From: Lentzea jiangxiensis
Lineage (GTDB): Bacteria > Actinomycetota > Actinomycetes > Mycobacteriales > Pseudonocardiaceae
Length of the DNA: 64,000 bases
Reading direction: 5' to 3'
Assembly: GCF_900104175.1 (NCBI RefSeq)
Contig: NZ_FNIX01000015.1
Location: forward strand, 1 to 64,000
Part shown: in pieces, positions 8,440 to 19,924 of the stretch
Layout of the letters: each line of letters begins with the position of its first letter
Numbering within the stretch: position 1 is the stretch's first letter
Translations under genes and position numbers: made by a program
Notes under the pieces: generated by a model
What the model saw: the letters and a program-made list of their open reading frames with translations, nothing else
What the model was told of the DNA's origin: nothing
The model's database searches: none

Positions 8440-11400
8440 ATGACCGACGAGAGCAAGCTCCGCGACTACCTCAAGCGCGCCACGGCGAACCTCCAGCAGG
8501 CGCGCGAGAAGCTGACGGCCGCGGAGAACCGCAACCACGAACCGGTCGCGATCATCGGCATGGCCTGCCGCTACCCCGGTGGGGTGTCGACCCCGGACGG
8601 CCTGTGGGAGCTCGTGCGCGAAGGCGTCGACGCGGTCGGGGAGTTCCCCGCCGACCGCGGCTGGGACGTCGGCTACGACCCCGAGGGCGAGACGCCCGGC
8701 ACGTCCAGCACCCGCCGGGGTGGTTTCCTGGCCGACGCCGCGGGGTTCGACGCGGACTTCTTCGGCATCAGCCCTCGCGAAGCCCTCGGCATGGACCCGC
8801 AGCAGCGGCTCCTGCTCGAGGTCAGCTGGGAGGCGCTCGAACGCGCGGGACTGGTGCCCGGGGAGCTGCGCGGCACGTCCACCGGCGTGTTCGTCGGTGC
8901 CGTGCACAACGACTACGAGTCCCTGCTGCGCGGGGTGCGGGAGACCGAGGGCTACCTGCTCACCGGCAACGCCACCAGCGTCGCGTCCGGCCGCATCTCC
9001 TACACCCTGGGGCTGCGCGGACCGGCGATGACCATCGACACCGCGTGCTCCTCGTCGCTGGTCGCCATCCACGAGGCCGTGAACGCCCTGCGCGGCGGTG
9101 AGTGCGGGCTCGCGGTCGCGGGCGGTGCCACCGTGATCGCCACGCCCGGCACCTTCGTGGAGTTCAGCCGGCAGCGCGGGCTCGCCCCCGACGGGCGGTG
9201 CAAGTCCTTCGCCGCCGGAGCCGACGGCACCGGGTGGAGCGAGGGCGCCGGGATCGTCGTGCTGGAGCGGCTGAGCGACGCGATCGCCCACGGCCACCCC
9301 GTGCACGCGGTCATCCGCGGCTCGGCGATCAACTCCGACGGCGCCAGCAACGGCCTGACCGCGCCCAGCGGTCCCGCCCAGGAAGCCGTCATCAAGCAGG
9401 CCTGCGCGAACGCCAGGCTCCTGATGTCCGATGTGGACGTTGTGGAGGCACACGGCACCGGCACCACGCTGGGCGACCCGATCGAGGCGCGTGCCCTCGC
9501 GGCCACCTACGGCCGGGGGCGTGAGCACCCGCTGTGGCTGGGATCGCTCAAGTCCAACATCGGTCACTCCCAGACGGCGGCCGGCGTCGGCGGCGTGATC
9601 AAGATGGTGCAGGCGCTGCGCCACGGCGAGCTGCCGCGGACGCTGCACGTCGACCGGCCCACGCCCGACGTGGACTGGTCCGGCGTCGCGTTGCTCACCG
9701 AGAACGTGGCCTGGCCGCGTACCGGGCGACCCCGCCGGGCGGGGGTGTCGTCGTTCGGCATCAGCGGCACGAACGCCCACCTGATCATCGAGGAAGCACC
9801 CGAGCAGGCAGCCGCGCCCGCGGCCTCGACGTCATTTCCGGCCACGCCCTTCGTGTTCTCCGCGAAGACCGACGACGCGGTGCGCGCGCAGGCCGAGCAG
9901 CTCCGCGCGTTCGTCGTCGGCCACCCCGAGGCGGACCTGACCGGCCTGGCCGCGGCCCTGGCCACGACCCGCACGCGGTTCACCCGCCGCGCCGGGGTGA
10001 CGGCCTCGAACCGGCAGGAGCTGCTCGAGGAGCTCGCGCAGGTCGAGCCGAGCGGCCGCGACGGCGCCCTGGCGTTCCTCTTCTCCGGGCAGGGCGCGCA
10101 GCGGCTCGGCATGGGAGCCCGCCTCTACGAGAAGTTCCCCGTCTTCACCAAGGCGCTGGACGACGTCTGCGGTCAGCTCGACGTGGACGTCAAGTCCGTG
10201 ATGTTCGGTGACGACCCGGACCTGCTGAACCGGACGGGGTACACCCAGCCCGCCCTCTTCGCGTTCGAGACCGCGCTGTACCGGCTGTTCGAGGACTTCG
10301 GAGTGGTTCCCGCCCAGGTCCTGGGGCACTCGGTCGGCGAGATCACCGCCGCCCACGTGGCGGGTGTGCTGTCGCTGACGGACGCGTGCAGGCTCGTCTC
10401 CGCACGGGCCCGGCTCATGCAGTCGTTGCCCGAAGGCGGCGCGATGCTCGCCGTGCAGGCGGCCGAGGACGAGATCGACCTGTCCGGGCTGGAGGACCGG
10501 GTCTCCGTCGCGGCCGTCAACGGCGAACGCTCTGTCGTGCTGTCCGGGGACGAGCAGGCCGTGGCGGGCCTGGAGGAGAAGTGGCGGGCCGAGGGCCGCC
10601 GGACCACCCGGCTCAAGGTCAGCCACGCTTTCCACTCGCCGTTGATGGACCCGATCCTCGCCGAGTTCGAGGACGTGGTGCGCTCGATCGAGCACTCCGC
10701 CCCGATCATCCCGCTCGTCTCCAACGTGACCGGCCGTCCCGTCACGGCCGAGGACTTGGCGAACCCGCGCTACTGGGTCGACCACGCGCGTGGCGCCGTG
10801 CGGTTCCACGAAGGTGTTCGTTCGTTGGTGGACAACGGGGTCACGACGATCCTGGAAATCGGCCCGAGCACGGTGCTGACGCCCCTGGCCGCCCAGACCG
10901 CTGACGGCACGGTGGTCGGCGCGGTGAAGGCCGGGCAGGCTGAGGACGCCGGCGTGGTCAACGCACTCGCGGTGATGTACCGGCACGGGCACGACGTGGC
11001 GTGGGAGCGCCTCTTCCCGGAACGCGCGGCCGCTGTTCCCGGCCTGCCGGTCTACCCGTTCCAGCACCAGCGCTTCTGGCCGTCGGGCCAGGCGCGGCCC
11101 GGTTCCGCGTCCGGCCTCGGCCAGGACTCGTCCGACCACCCGCTGATCCGCAGCGTGGTCGAGCTGCCGGACGGGACGACGGTCTTCACCGGCGTGCTGT
11201 CGCTCGACACGCCGGCCTGGCTGCCGGACCACTGCGTGCACGGCAAGCCGATCCTGCCGGGCACCACGTTCGTCGACATGACGCTCTGGGCCGCACGCCG
11301 GCTCGGCTGCAGCCGCGTCGACGAGATCAACCACCACGTGTTCGTCTCCGGTGAGCCGGGACGGGTCCGCCAGCTGCGGCTCGTCGTCGACCCCGCCGAC

Positions 11401-13614
11401 GACACCGGCCTGCGCGCCTTCACGGTCCACTCGCGCTTCACCGACGAGGCCGCACACGAGTGGATCCACCACGCCACCGGGGCCATCGCCCGCGACGGCG
11501 CCACCCCGAGGCCCGTCGAGCAGTGGCCGCCGATCGGGGCCGAGGTCATCCCGATCGCCCCGTTCTACGAGCGGCTGGCCGACGCCGGGCTCGGGTACGG
11601 GCCCTACTTCACCGGCATCCGGGCCGGGTGGAAGGACGGCTCGACCCGCTACGCCGAGGTCTCCCTGCACGCCGAGGCCGACCTCGACACCTACGGCGTC
11701 CACCCGGCACTGCTCGACGCCACGCTGCAGCTGGCCGCCGTCGGCTCCGAGCCCGGCTCCGAGCACCAGGTCCGCGTTCCCTACGCCTGGTCCGGTGTCA
11801 CGCTGCACACCACCGGTGTCAGCTCGGTGCGCGTGCGGCTGACCCAGCAGGGCGTCGACACGATGGCCATCGACATCACCGACGTGGAGGGCAACCCCGT
11901 CGCGACGGTCGACTCCATCACCCTGCGGCCCGTCTCGTCCGAGCAGCTGCGCGCCTCGACCTCGACCAGTGGCGGGATGCTGCAGGAGCTCGCCTGGCAG
12001 CCCGTGCCGGTGGGGGCGGCACCCGCGGGTGAGGTGCCGCCCGTGGTGCGGCTGTCCGCCACGGGCACCGACCCCGTGGCGCGGACCCGTGAGGTGCTCG
12101 ACCTCGCGCTCCGCACGGTGCAGAACGCCGACGGCCCGGTCGTGTTCCACACCACCGGTGCCGTGGTCACCGGCTCGGACGACGGTCCGGCCGACCCCGC
12201 CGCGGCCTCGGTGTGGGGCATGGTCAGGTCCGCCCAGTCGGAGAACCCCGGCCGGTTCGTCCTCCTCGACGCCCCCGGCGACGAGGAGTTCCACCGGAGC
12301 CTGCCCGCCGCGCTGGCGACCGGGGAACCCCAGCTCGCGCTGCGCGCCGGCCGCGTTCTCGTGCCCCGGCTGGCGCCCGCCCGCACCTCCGCCGCGGCCG
12401 GGACGCTGCTCGACCCCGACGGCACCGTGCTCATCACCGGCGGTTCCGGTGGCCTGGGCCGCCTGCTGGCCCGCCACCTCGTCGAGCGCCACGGTGCCCG
12501 GCACCTGCTGCTGCTCAGCAGGCGCGGTGAGGCCGCCGACGGCTTCGCCGAGCTCAGGACCCGGCTGGCGGAGGCCGGTGCGACGGTCACCGCCGCCGCC
12601 TGCGACGCGGCCGACCGCGACTCGCTCGCCGCGGTGCTGGCCGCGATCCCGGCGGAGCACCCGCTCACCGCTGTCGTGCACGCCGCCGGTGTCGTCGACG
12701 ACGGTGTGGTCAGCGACCTGACGAACGAGCGCGTCGACGCGGTGCTGCGTCCCAAGGCGGACGCGGCCTGGCACCTGCACGAGCTGACGAAGGAGCACGA
12801 CCTGCGCTCGTTCGTGCTGTTCTCCTCGGCCTCCGGACTGCTCGGCATGCCGGGACAGGCGGCGTACGCGGCCGCGAACACGTTCCTCGACGCGGTGGCC
12901 CACCACCGCCGTGCGCAAGGACTGCCCGCCACCTCGCTCGCGTGGGGTCCGTGGGCCGGTACCGAGCAGGACGGCGGCATGGCCGCCCGGTTGAGCGACG
13001 TCGACCGCAACCGCCTGCTGCGGCTGGGCGTCGTCCCGATCTCCGGTGACGAGGGGCTGCGGTTGTTCGACGACGCGGCCGGCTCCGGCACCGCGCTCCT
13101 CGTGCCCGCCCGGCTCTCCGTGCCCCAGGACGGCACGGCCTCCCCGCTGCTGCGCGGCTTCGTCCGCGTGAAGCGGGCACCCGCGGGAAGGGCGGTGACT
13201 GCGGAGGGCCCGACCCTGGCGGAACGCCTGGCCTCGGCACCGCCGGAGGACCGCGTGGACCTCGTGGTGGCGGTGGTGCGCGAACACGTCGGTGCCGTGC
13301 TCGGCCACGCGTCGCCGGGCTCGGTGGAACCGGACCGCGGCTTCATGGAGAGCGGCTTCGACTCGCTCACCGCTCTGGAGCTGCGCAACCGGCTCAACAG
13401 CGCGGCGAAGCTGAAGCTGCCCGCGACCGCGCTGTTCGACCACTCGACGCCCAGGGCGCTGGCCGAGCACCTGGTCGGCCTCCTGTGCGCGGACGAGCAG
13501 ACCGCGCCCGTCGCGGCCGCACCCGCGGCGAGCTCCCTCGCCGACGAGATCGACTCGTCCTCCGACGACGAGCTGCTCGCCCTCATCGACCGCGAGTTCG
13601 GGGTGTCCTCATGA
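8440..13614 (+). CDS. Type I polyketide synthase PKS2: one KS-AT-DH-KR-ACP module
   Basis: This 1724-residue single-module PKS begins with a coiled-coil docking helix ([10 protein letters not shown] near residue 6) that suits the C-terminus of PKS1. Domains in order are KS (Cys203 in TACSSS), AT (GHSVGE, Ser631; HAFHS near 728, malonyl type), DH (His931 in an intact HxxxGxxxxP motif; Asp1093 in LLDATLQ), KR (VDD motif and Tyr1476, B-type) and ACP (Ser1642). No ER is present. The module should add a malonate unit and leave a trans double bond. The C-terminus ends in a DDELLALID docking helix. The last four bases overlap the PKS3 start (ATGA), so the two are translationally coupled. Confidence 0.95.
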   Translation: MTDESKLRDYLKRATANLQQAREKLTAAENRNHEPVAIIGMACRYPGGVSTPDGLWELVREGVDAVGEFPADRGWDVGYDPEGETPGTSSTRRGGFLADAAGFDADFFGISPREALGMDPQQRLLLEVSWEALERAGLVPGELRGTSTGVFVGAVHNDYESLLRGVRETEGYLLTGNATSVASGRISYTLGLRGPAMTIDTACSSSLVAIHEAVNALRGGECGLAVAGGATVIATPGTFVEFSRQRGLAPDGRCKSFAAGADGTGWSEGAGIVVLERLSDAIAHGHPVHAVIRGSAINSDGASNGLTAPSGPAQEAVIKQACANARLLMSDVDVVEAHGTGTTLGDPIEARALAATYGRGREHPLWLGSLKSNIGHSQTAAGVGGVIKMVQALRHGELPRTLHVDRPTPDVDWSGVALLTENVAWPRTGRPRRAGVSSFGISGTNAHLIIEEAPEQAAAPAASTSFPATPFVFSAKTDDAVRAQAEQLRAFVVGHPEADLTGLAAALATTRTRFTRRAGVTASNRQELLEELAQVEPSGRDGALAFLFSGQGAQRLGMGARLYEKFPVFTKALDDVCGQLDVDVKSVMFGDDPDLLNRTGYTQPALFAFETALYRLFEDFGVVPAQVLGHSVGEITAAHVAGVLSLTDACRLVSARARLMQSLPEGGAMLAVQAAEDEIDLSGLEDRVSVAAVNGERSVVLSGDEQAVAGLEEKWRAEGRRTTRLKVSHAFHSPLMDPILAEFEDVVRSIEHSAPIIPLVSNVTGRPVTAEDLANPRYWVDHARGAVRFHEGVRSLVDNGVTTILEIGPSTVLTPLAAQTADGTVVGAVKAGQAEDAGVVNALAVMYRHGHDVAWERLFPERAAAVPGLPVYPFQHQRFWPSGQARPGSASGLGQDSSDHPLIRSVVELPDGTTVFTGVLSLDTPAWLPDHCVHGKPILPGTTFVDMTLWAARRLGCSRVDEINHHVFVSGEPGRVRQLRLVVDPADDTGLRAFTVHSRFTDEAAHEWIHHATGAIARDGATPRPVEQWPPIGAEVIPIAPFYERLADAGLGYGPYFTGIRAGWKDGSTRYAEVSLHAEADLDTYGVHPALLDATLQLAAVGSEPGSEHQVRVPYAWSGVTLHTTGVSSVRVRLTQQGVDTMAIDITDVEGNPVATVDSITLRPVSSEQLRASTSTSGGMLQELAWQPVPVGAAPAGEVPPVVRLSATGTDPVARTREVLDLALRTVQNADGPVVFHTTGAVVTGSDDGPADPAAASVWGMVRSAQSENPGRFVLLDAPGDEEFHRSLPAALATGEPQLALRAGRVLVPRLAPARTSAAAGTLLDPDGTVLITGGSGGLGRLLARHLVERHGARHLLLLSRRGEAADGFAELRTRLAEAGATVTAAACDAADRDSLAAVLAAIPAEHPLTAVVHAAGVVDDGVVSDLTNERVDAVLRPKADAAWHLHELTKEHDLRSFVLFSSASGLLGMPGQAAYAAANTFLDAVAHHRRAQGLPATSLAWGPWAGTEQDGGMAARLSDVDRNRLLRLGVVPISGDEGLRLFDDAAGSGTALLVPARLSVPQDGTASPLLRGFVRVKRAPAGRAVTAEGPTLAERLASAPPEDRVDLVVAVVREHVGAVLGHASPGSVEPDRGFMESGFDSLTALELRNRLNSAAKLKLPATALFDHSTPRALAEHLVGLLCADEQTAPVAAAPAASSLADEIDSSSDDELLALIDREFGVSS

Positions 13615-16600
13615 GCAACGACGACAAACTCAGGTCCGCGGTCAAGAAACTGGCCGTCGACCTCCACCAGACGCGTAAGGAGCTGCGCGCGGTCAAGGAC
13701 CGCGCGAGCGAACCGATCGCCGTCGTCGGCATGGCGTGTCGCTTTCCCGGCGGCGTCCGGTCGCCCGAGGACCTGTGGCAGGTGCTCGTGCAGGAGCGCG
13801 ACGTCACGAGCGAGTTCCCGGACGACCGCGGCTGGGACCTGGAGACGTTGTACGACGCGGATCCCGCGAAGTCGGGCAGCAGCTACGCGCGCCGGGGCGG
13901 GTTCCTCGACGGTGTCGCCGACTTCGACGCGCCGTTCTTCGGCATCTCGCCGAAGGAGGCCCTGGCGATGGACCCCCAGCAGCGGCTGCTGCTGGAGACC
14001 TCCTGGGAGGCCGTGGAGAGCAGCGGCCTCGACCCGCGCTCGTTGCGCGGCAAGCAGGTCGGCGTCTACGCCGGCGTGATGTACCACGACTACGGGCCGC
14101 CGTCGCACCTCGCGCCGCCGGACGTCGAGGGGCAGCTCACCATCGGCATCGCGGGAAGCATCGCCTCCGGTCGCGTCTCCTACGTCCTCGGGCTGGAGGG
14201 CCCCACCTCCACGGTCGACACCGCCTGCTCGTCGTCACTGGTCACGCTGCACCTGGCCGCCAGGGCGCTGCGGTCCGGCGAGTGCACGATGGCGCTGGCG
14301 GGCGGCGTCACGGTGATGGCGACACCGGGCTCGTTCACCGAGTTCAGCCGTCTGCGGGCGCTGGCGCCCGACGGCCGCTGCAAGCCGTTCTCCGACGACG
14401 CGGACGGCATGGCGTGGGGCGAGGGCGCGGGCATGCTCCTGCTCGAACGCCTCTCCGACGCCAGGGCCAACGGCCACCCCGTGCTCGCGGTCGTGCGTGG
14501 CACCGCCATGAACTCCGACGGTGCCAGCAGCGGCCTGACCGCACCGAGCGGCCCCGCCCAGCAGCGGGTCATCCGCGCGGCGCTGGAGGACGCCGGGCTG
14601 ACCAGCGGTCAGATCGACGCCGTGGAGGCGCACAGCCCCGGCACCCAGCTGGGCGATTCCATCGAGGTCCAGGCGCTCGACGCGGTCTTCGGTTCCAGCC
14701 GGGACCGGCCGGTCCTGCTGGGCTCGGTGAAGTCCAACCTCGGCCACACCCAGGCCGCGGCCGGGGTGGCCGGCGTGATCAAGATGGTGCAGTCCCTGCG
14801 CCACGGCGTGCTGCCTCGCAGCCTCCACATCAGCCGTCCCACCTCCCACCTCGACTGGTCCACCAGTCAGCTGGAGCTCCTCACCGAGGCGAAGCCCTGG
14901 CAGCGCGGAGCCGAACCGCGCCGGGCCGGTGTGTCCGCGTTCGCGATCAGCGGTGCGAACGCCCACGTCGTGCTGGAGGAGGCGCCCGAGGGTGAGCAGC
15001 CACCGGTCGAGCGCGTCGCGACACCGTTCGTGCTGTCCGGGCGCACCGCGCAGGCCCTGCGCCTGCAGGCCGGCCGCCTGCGCGAACACCTCATCGCACA
15101 CCCCGGCCTGCACCCCGGCGATGTCGCCGTGTCGCTCACCGGGCGGACGCAGTTCCGGCACCGGGCACTCGTGGCAGGAGAAGACCCGCTCGCGGGCCTG
15201 GGCGCGCTGGCGGCGGGAGAGACCGCGCCCGGCGTCCGGACGGGAGTGGCCGGGTCCGTACCGGTCGAGGTCGTGTTCCCCGGACACGGCCCGGGCGTGG
15301 AGCTCGGGCGCGAGCTGCACGACGCGCATCCCGTGTTCGCCGAGGCGTTCGACACCGCGTGCCAGGCGTTCGACGCACTCCTCGGACGCCCTCTGCGTCC
15401 GGTCGCCCTGGAGGAGCCCGAGCAGGCGCGGGAGATCAGGTTCGCCCTGCCCGTGCTGTTCGCCTTCGAGGTGGCGCAGTTCCGGCTCCTGCGTTCGTGG
15501 GGTGTGCGGCCCGGCCGGCTGCGGGGCGAGGGCGTGGGCGAGATCGCGGCCGCCCACGTCGCCGGGCTACTGGCGCTGCCGGACGCCGCTCGTCTGGTCA
15601 CCGCCATGACGGTGTCCGCGGCGGAGTTCGCCCGGACCGGCGAGTCGGTGGGCTACCGGGGTCTTTCGTCCCCGCTGGTGCGGGACCTCGCCAGCGTCGC
15701 GGGCTGGAGCGCGGCGGCCGAGCCGGACGCGCCGGCCAACCGGGTGGAGCTCGGTGCGGCGACCGCGCGGCGGGCGCGGCTCTGCGCGGCTCTGGCCGCG
15801 CTGTTCGTCGACGGTGCCGAGGTCGACCTCGCGGCCGCGTTCGCCGGTACCGGAACCACGGTGCCGCTGCCGACCTACGCGTTCCAGCGACGCCGCTACT
15901 GGATCGACGGCGTTGCGGCGGCCGGCGACTCCGCCCTCCTCACGTCCTCCGTCGACCTCGCGACGGGCGGCAGCCTGCACACCGGCCACGTGTCGGTGGA
16001 GCGCCAGAGCTGGTTGAACGACCACCGCGTCGGCGGCGAGGTGGTGGTTCCCGGCACCGCGCTGCTCGACCTGGTGCTGCGGACCGACCCGTCGGCGCGC
16101 GTCGCCGAAATGGTGTTCACCGCCCCGATCACCGCTCCGGCCGAGGTGCAGCTGCAACTGTCCACACCGGACGAAAACGGCGACCGTGCTGTTGCGGTGC
16201 ACTCGCGGGCCTCGGCGGAGTCGCCGTGGACCCAGAACGCCCGTGCCACGGTGACCGGTGCGAGCGCGGCCCCCGCACCGCTCGCCGGTGTCTGGCCACC
16301 GGCCGACGCCGTGCCCGTCCCGGTCTCGGGCCTGCACGACCTGCTCGCCGGGCGTGGTCTGTCCTGCGGACCTGCCTTCCGCGGTCTGGAAGCGTTGTGG
16401 CGCCGGGATGACGAGCTGTTCCTGGAGGTGCGTTCGCCGCTGGGAGCGGGGGAGCACCTGGTGCACCCCGCGCTGCTCGACGCGGCTCTGCACCCGCTGG
16501 CGCTCGGCTTCCTGCTCCCGGACTCCGCCGGTGCGCGGCTGCCGTTCTCGTGGAGCGGTGTCGAGGTGCACACCGCGGGTGCCACCGCCCTGCGGGTGAG

Positions 16601-17933
16601 GATGACGGCCACCGGCGAGGACTCGGTGTCCCTGACCGCCTGGGACGGCACCGGCGCTCCCGTGCTGACCGCGGACGAGCTGGTCGCCCGGCCGGTCGTC
16701 CTCACGGCGGCCGGTACCGGCGTCGAGGTCCCGCACCGGGTCGAGTGGGTGCCGGCTCCGCCGGTCGCCGCGGACGACTGCGTGCGGCCGGAGTCGATCC
16801 TGTCCACTGTGGACGGCACCGCGCCGCTGCCGCTGCGGGTGCGCACCGTCCTGGGCACGGCGACGCCCCGGCTGACCGGTCTCGGCGCGGACGAGCTCGT
16901 CGACGCGATCACGGCGACCGCTGCGGACCTGCTCGGCTGTGCCGTCGAGGACATCTCGCCGGACGTGGCCCTGTTCGAGATCGGGCTCACCTCGCTCAGC
17001 GCCCTGGGACTGCGCAACTGGATCGAGCGGGAGTCCGGCCTGTCCCTGCCGGTCACGACGATCTTCGACCACCCGGCGCCGCAGGCGCTCGCCAAGCACC
17101 TGCGCCAGAGGTTCGAGGCGCCCGCGGCCCCCGCCACCTCCGCTCCGGTGTCGCTGGCGGGAACCACCGTCCTGCTCACCGGCGCGACCGGCGGACTGGG
17201 CCGCCTGTTCGCCGAGACCCTGGCCGAAGCCGGCGCGAACCTCGTCCTGACCGGCCGCGACGGCACGGCACTGGCCGGTGTCGCGGAGCACGTCAGGGCG
17301 CTGGGTGGCCAGGTGCGGCACGAGATCGTGGACGTCATGGACGCCGAACGGATGTCCGCCGCGGTGCAGCGCGCGGTCGACACGTTCGGCAAGGTCGACG
17401 TGCTCGTCAACAACGCCGGTGTCTCCGGCCCGATGGGGCCGATGTGGGAGACCGACGAGGGCGAGTGGTGGCGGGCCATGGAGGTCAACGTGCGCGGCAC
17501 GCTGAAGGTCTGCCGTGCGGTGCTGCCCGGCATGGTGTCCCGTGGTGCCGGCCGCATCATCAACGTCGTCAGCTCCGCGGGCCGGCACCGCTGGCCGAAC
17601 CTGTCGTCCTACTCGGTGTCGAAGGCGGCCCTGATCAAGGTGGCCGACAACCTGGATCCCGAGCTGCACGGCACCGGCGTCTCGGTCTTCAGCTTCCACC
17701 CCGGCCTCGTGGACCTCGGGCTGACGAAGCAGCACCTGGACCGGGGACCGACCGGGGACGCGTGGGGCGACCAGGTGCGCGAATGGTTGAGCGAGCAACG
17801 TGAGCACGGCCGGTTCTCCGCGCCGGAGCAGGCGGTGCGGCTGCTGCTCACCCTCGCTTCCGGAGCCGCGGATTCGTTGTCGGGCCGATACCTGACGCCT
17901 GATGACGACCTCCGGGCACTGCTGGGCGACTAG
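13611..17933 (+). CDS. Unusual polyketide synthase PKS3: KS - inactive AT - DH - ACP - SDR
   Basis: This protein has 1440 residues; the ATG at 13611 overlaps the PKS2 stop and is followed by a docking coiled coil ([20 protein letters not shown]). The KS has Cys206, and both catalytic His residues appear present, but the usual EAHGTGT motif reads EAHSPGT. The AT is short and dead: GHSxGE is replaced by GEGVGE (residues 639-644, Gly641 in place of Ser) and the HAFHS segment is missing. The DH looks intact (His805; Asp957 and His961 in LLDAALH). There is no KR before the ACP (GLTSL, Ser1128). After the ACP comes a classical short-chain dehydrogenase with [12 protein letters not shown] and YSVSK (Tyr1334, Lys1338). 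The SDR may replace the missing KR or act in release. No thioesterase or C-terminal docking helix follows. Confidence 0.93.
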   Translation: MSNDDKLRSAVKKLAVDLHQTRKELRAVKDRASEPIAVVGMACRFPGGVRSPEDLWQVLVQERDVTSEFPDDRGWDLETLYDADPAKSGSSYARRGGFLDGVADFDAPFFGISPKEALAMDPQQRLLLETSWEAVESSGLDPRSLRGKQVGVYAGVMYHDYGPPSHLAPPDVEGQLTIGIAGSIASGRVSYVLGLEGPTSTVDTACSSSLVTLHLAARALRSGECTMALAGGVTVMATPGSFTEFSRLRALAPDGRCKPFSDDADGMAWGEGAGMLLLERLSDARANGHPVLAVVRGTAMNSDGASSGLTAPSGPAQQRVIRAALEDAGLTSGQIDAVEAHSPGTQLGDSIEVQALDAVFGSSRDRPVLLGSVKSNLGHTQAAAGVAGVIKMVQSLRHGVLPRSLHISRPTSHLDWSTSQLELLTEAKPWQRGAEPRRAGVSAFAISGANAHVVLEEAPEGEQPPVERVATPFVLSGRTAQALRLQAGRLREHLIAHPGLHPGDVAVSLTGRTQFRHRALVAGEDPLAGLGALAAGETAPGVRTGVAGSVPVEVVFPGHGPGVELGRELHDAHPVFAEAFDTACQAFDALLGRPLRPVALEEPEQAREIRFALPVLFAFEVAQFRLLRSWGVRPGRLRGEGVGEIAAAHVAGLLALPDAARLVTAMTVSAAEFARTGESVGYRGLSSPLVRDLASVAGWSAAAEPDAPANRVELGAATARRARLCAALAALFVDGAEVDLAAAFAGTGTTVPLPTYAFQRRRYWIDGVAAAGDSALLTSSVDLATGGSLHTGHVSVERQSWLNDHRVGGEVVVPGTALLDLVLRTDPSARVAEMVFTAPITAPAEVQLQLSTPDENGDRAVAVHSRASAESPWTQNARATVTGASAAPAPLAGVWPPADAVPVPVSGLHDLLAGRGLSCGPAFRGLEALWRRDDELFLEVRSPLGAGEHLVHPALLDAALHPLALGFLLPDSAGARLPFSWSGVEVHTAGATALRVRMTATGEDSVSLTAWDGTGAPVLTADELVARPVVLTAAGTGVEVPHRVEWVPAPPVAADDCVRPESILSTVDGTAPLPLRVRTVLGTATPRLTGLGADELVDAITATAADLLGCAVEDISPDVALFEIGLTSLSALGLRNWIERESGLSLPVTTIFDHPAPQALAKHLRQRFEAPAAPATSAPVSLAGTTVLLTGATGGLGRLFAETLAEAGANLVLTGRDGTALAGVAEHVRALGGQVRHEIVDVMDAERMSAAVQRAVDTFGKVDVLVNNAGVSGPMGPMWETDEGEWWRAMEVNVRGTLKVCRAVLPGMVSRGAGRIINVVSSAGRHRWPNLSSYSVSKAALIKVADNLDPELHGTGVSVFSFHPGLVDLGLTKQHLDRGPTGDAWGDQVREWLSEQREHGRFSAPEQAVRLLLTLASGAADSLSGRYLTPDDDLRALLGD

Positions 17934-17938
17934 AGGCC

Positions 17939-17987
17939 GGGTCCGGTGCCGGCCGGACCCGCCTCCGGGACCCGCGCGGATCCCGGA
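17939..17987 (+). terminator. Two consecutive stem-loops between PKS3 and the acyltransferase
   Basis: The first hairpin pairs GGGTCCGG (17939-17946) with CCGGACCC (17953-17960). The second pairs TCCGGGA (17964-17970) with TCCCGGA (17981-17987). They follow the PKS3 stop codon and precede the acyltransferase ribosome-binding site, so they may attenuate or process the transcript rather than end it fully. Confidence 0.4.
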
Positions 17988-18026
17988 CCACCACCGTCGA
18001 CAAGCCGGAGACCGGAGGACGACCTC

Positions 18027-18956
18027 ATGAACCGAGCACCCGCCAACCCGGCCTTCTTGTTCCCGGGGCACGGTGGCTACCTGCCGGGAGGCCTGCAGGA
18101 GTTCGCCGACGACTTCGCGGGCCTGCCGTCCGTGCTGGAGCGGATCACCGCGGCGTCCCGCGCGGCAGGCGGTCCCGACGTCGCCGAGCTGCTCACCGAC
18201 CGCGCGGCCCCGACCCTGCGCAGCCTCGTCGACGACGATCCCGGCAGGCTGCACCTGGCGATCTTCGCCACCGAGCTCTGCCTGCACGAGATCTACACCC
18301 GGAGCTGGGGGCTCGCCCCGGCGGTCCTGGTGGGGCACAGCCTGGGGGAGTTCGCGGCTCTCGTGGCCGCCGGATGCCTGTCGCCCGAGACCGGTGTCCG
18401 GCTGGTCGTCGAGCGCGACGAGGCACTGCGCTCCACCGGTCTGCGGCAGGGCGGCATGGTGGCGTTGCGCGCTGATCGCCGAGCAGCCGAACGGCTGCTC
18501 GCGTGGCTGGCCGACGACCACACCGTGCTCGCCGTCGACAACGGGGAGGACCAGGTCGTCGTGTCCGGTCTCGCGGAACCCCTGCGGCGGCTCGCCGGGC
18601 GTGCCGCCGACGCGGGGGTGGAGGCGACCTGGCTGCGGGTGCCCTACCCGTTCCACAACGCGTTGCTCGCCGAGGCGGCGGCGCGGTTCTCCGCCGTGGT
18701 GGACACGATCGACTGCCGGGCGCCGGAGGTTCCCGTCCACTCACCGGTGCTCGGACGCGAGGTGCGGCGGCCGGCGGACGTCCGCGAGGTGCTCGCGAGC
18801 CACCTGGTGCGCCCGGTCGGTTTCCGCGACGCGCTGAAGTCGCTGAACGCGCAGGGCCATCGGGTCTACCTGGAATGCGGCGGGAAGGCGGTCCTGACGA
18901 ACCTGGTGCGGTCGGCGCGGGAACGCGACGTCGTGGCGACGCCCGGTGCGGCGTGA
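18027..18956 (+). CDS. Discrete acyl-CoA:ACP acyltransferase (trans-AT candidate)
   Basis: This 309-residue protein is a free-standing malonyl/acyl transferase domain. The active-site motif GHSLGE is intact (Ser105), and a YPFHN motif with His210 corresponds to the HAFHS region. The usual GQGSQ oxyanion motif reads GHGGY. The start ATG has GGAGG eight bases upstream; in-frame codons before it lack such a site. It lies 93 bases after PKS3, whose own AT has lost the nucleophile, on the same strand and probably in the same transcript. The simplest role is loading malonyl-CoA onto the PKS3 ACP. Enzymes of this type can also act as proofreading acyl hydrolases, which remains a possible alternative. 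Confidence 0.88.
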   Translation: MNRAPANPAFLFPGHGGYLPGGLQEFADDFAGLPSVLERITAASRAAGGPDVAELLTDRAAPTLRSLVDDDPGRLHLAIFATELCLHEIYTRSWGLAPAVLVGHSLGEFAALVAAGCLSPETGVRLVVERDEALRSTGLRQGGMVALRADRRAAERLLAWLADDHTVLAVDNGEDQVVVSGLAEPLRRLAGRAADAGVEATWLRVPYPFHNALLAEAAARFSAVVDTIDCRAPEVPVHSPVLGREVRRPADVREVLASHLVRPVGFRDALKSLNAQGHRVYLECGGKAVLTNLVRSARERDVVATPGAA

Positions 18957-18960
18957 GCGC

Positions 18961-19800
18961 TCATCCCGCCGGTCGTTGCTCGACCGGTCCGCAGTGCTGG
19001 GCGGTGGCGATGGCTCCGGCCGTCGCCACCGCCCGCCGCAGGGCGAGGGTCGTGCGCGGGAGGTCGATCCGGCCGGGGTAGGCGACCCCCAGGCTGATGA
19101 AGGGGCGGTCGGCGCCGATGCGGACCGGCATGGCCACGGCAGCACCGCCGTGGGCGGAGTTCTTGGTGACGACCGCGAGTCCGCGTTTGCGCACGGACTG
19201 GAGATCGACCAGCAGCCGCGTGGGTGACGTTCCCGTGCAGGCGGCGAACTCCTCGACGCGGTCCAGCAGGTCCGGCCGGAACGCGAGGAGCGCGTGCCCG
19301 GTCGCGGTCGCGGACGCGGGGTGCACGAGCGGCTGGCTCTGCACGTAGTCGCTGAGCTCACCCCGGTAGAGCAGCTCGACGTAGCGGACGTGCGTTCCGT
19401 CGAGGACGCCCATGAGGACGACCCCGCGGGTGCGGTCTTGAAGGTCCATCAGCAGGGGGGTGAGAGCCCGCCGGAGCTGCTCGGCTCTGGCGTGGTCGCT
19501 GTGCCGGGTCATGTCGGAGAGGTAGTCCCCGACCACGAAACCGCCGTCGGCCTGGGCCGCGAGGTTCAGATCGGTCAGCACCCCGAGGATGCGGTGCACC
19601 GACGACTTGGGCTCCCCGGTGCGGCGGGCCAGGTCGGACAGCGACATCGGCCCGTCAGCCCTGGCCAGCACCTCCATCAACGCCAGCGCCCTGCGCAACG
19701 GCCGTCCGGCGGCGGTCTCGAGCTTCGGCAGCGGCTCCGCGATCACCCCCGTGGACCGGTGGACGCCGCATGACCGTGCCGATCGTCGTTCGTGCATCAC
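18961..19800 (-). CDS. IclR-family transcriptional regulator
   Basis: This protein of about 279 residues has an N-terminal winged helix (SLSDLARRTGEPKSSVHRIL) and a C-terminal IclR effector-binding domain (VRKRGLAVVTKNSAHGGAAV and following). Translation starts at GTG 19800 or the adjacent ATG 19797, with AGGTGAGG about ten bases upstream. It converges on the acyltransferase gene with only four bases between the stops. It is the nearest intact regulator to the PKS genes and a candidate regulator of them. Two decayed relatives lie just upstream of it. Confidence 0.92.
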   Translation of the reverse strand: MMHERRSARSCGVHRSTGVIAEPLPKLETAAGRPLRRALALMEVLARADGPMSLSDLARRTGEPKSSVHRILGVLTDLNLAAQADGGFVVGDYLSDMTRHSDHARAEQLRRALTPLLMDLQDRTRGVVLMGVLDGTHVRYVELLYRGELSDYVQSQPLVHPASATATGHALLAFRPDLLDRVEEFAACTGTSPTRLLVDLQSVRKRGLAVVTKNSAHGGAAVAMPVRIGADRPFISLGVAYPGRIDLPRTTLALRRAVATAGAIATAQHCGPVEQRPAG

Positions 19801-19924
19801 CCTGCAACGACCTCACCTTCGAGAGGGAACTTCCTGATGTGTCGGCGTATTCGGCCAAGCAGGCGCACCGCTCAGCCGACGAGTGCGGAGTTCGCGACCG
19901 GTGCCGCTCCGGAGCACAGCTCAC

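Noticed and set aside
9832-13470. Long minus-strand open frame opposite PKS2
   Set aside because: The plus strand encodes intact KS, AT, DH, KR and ACP motifs; the antisense text has the composition of a GC-driven shadow.
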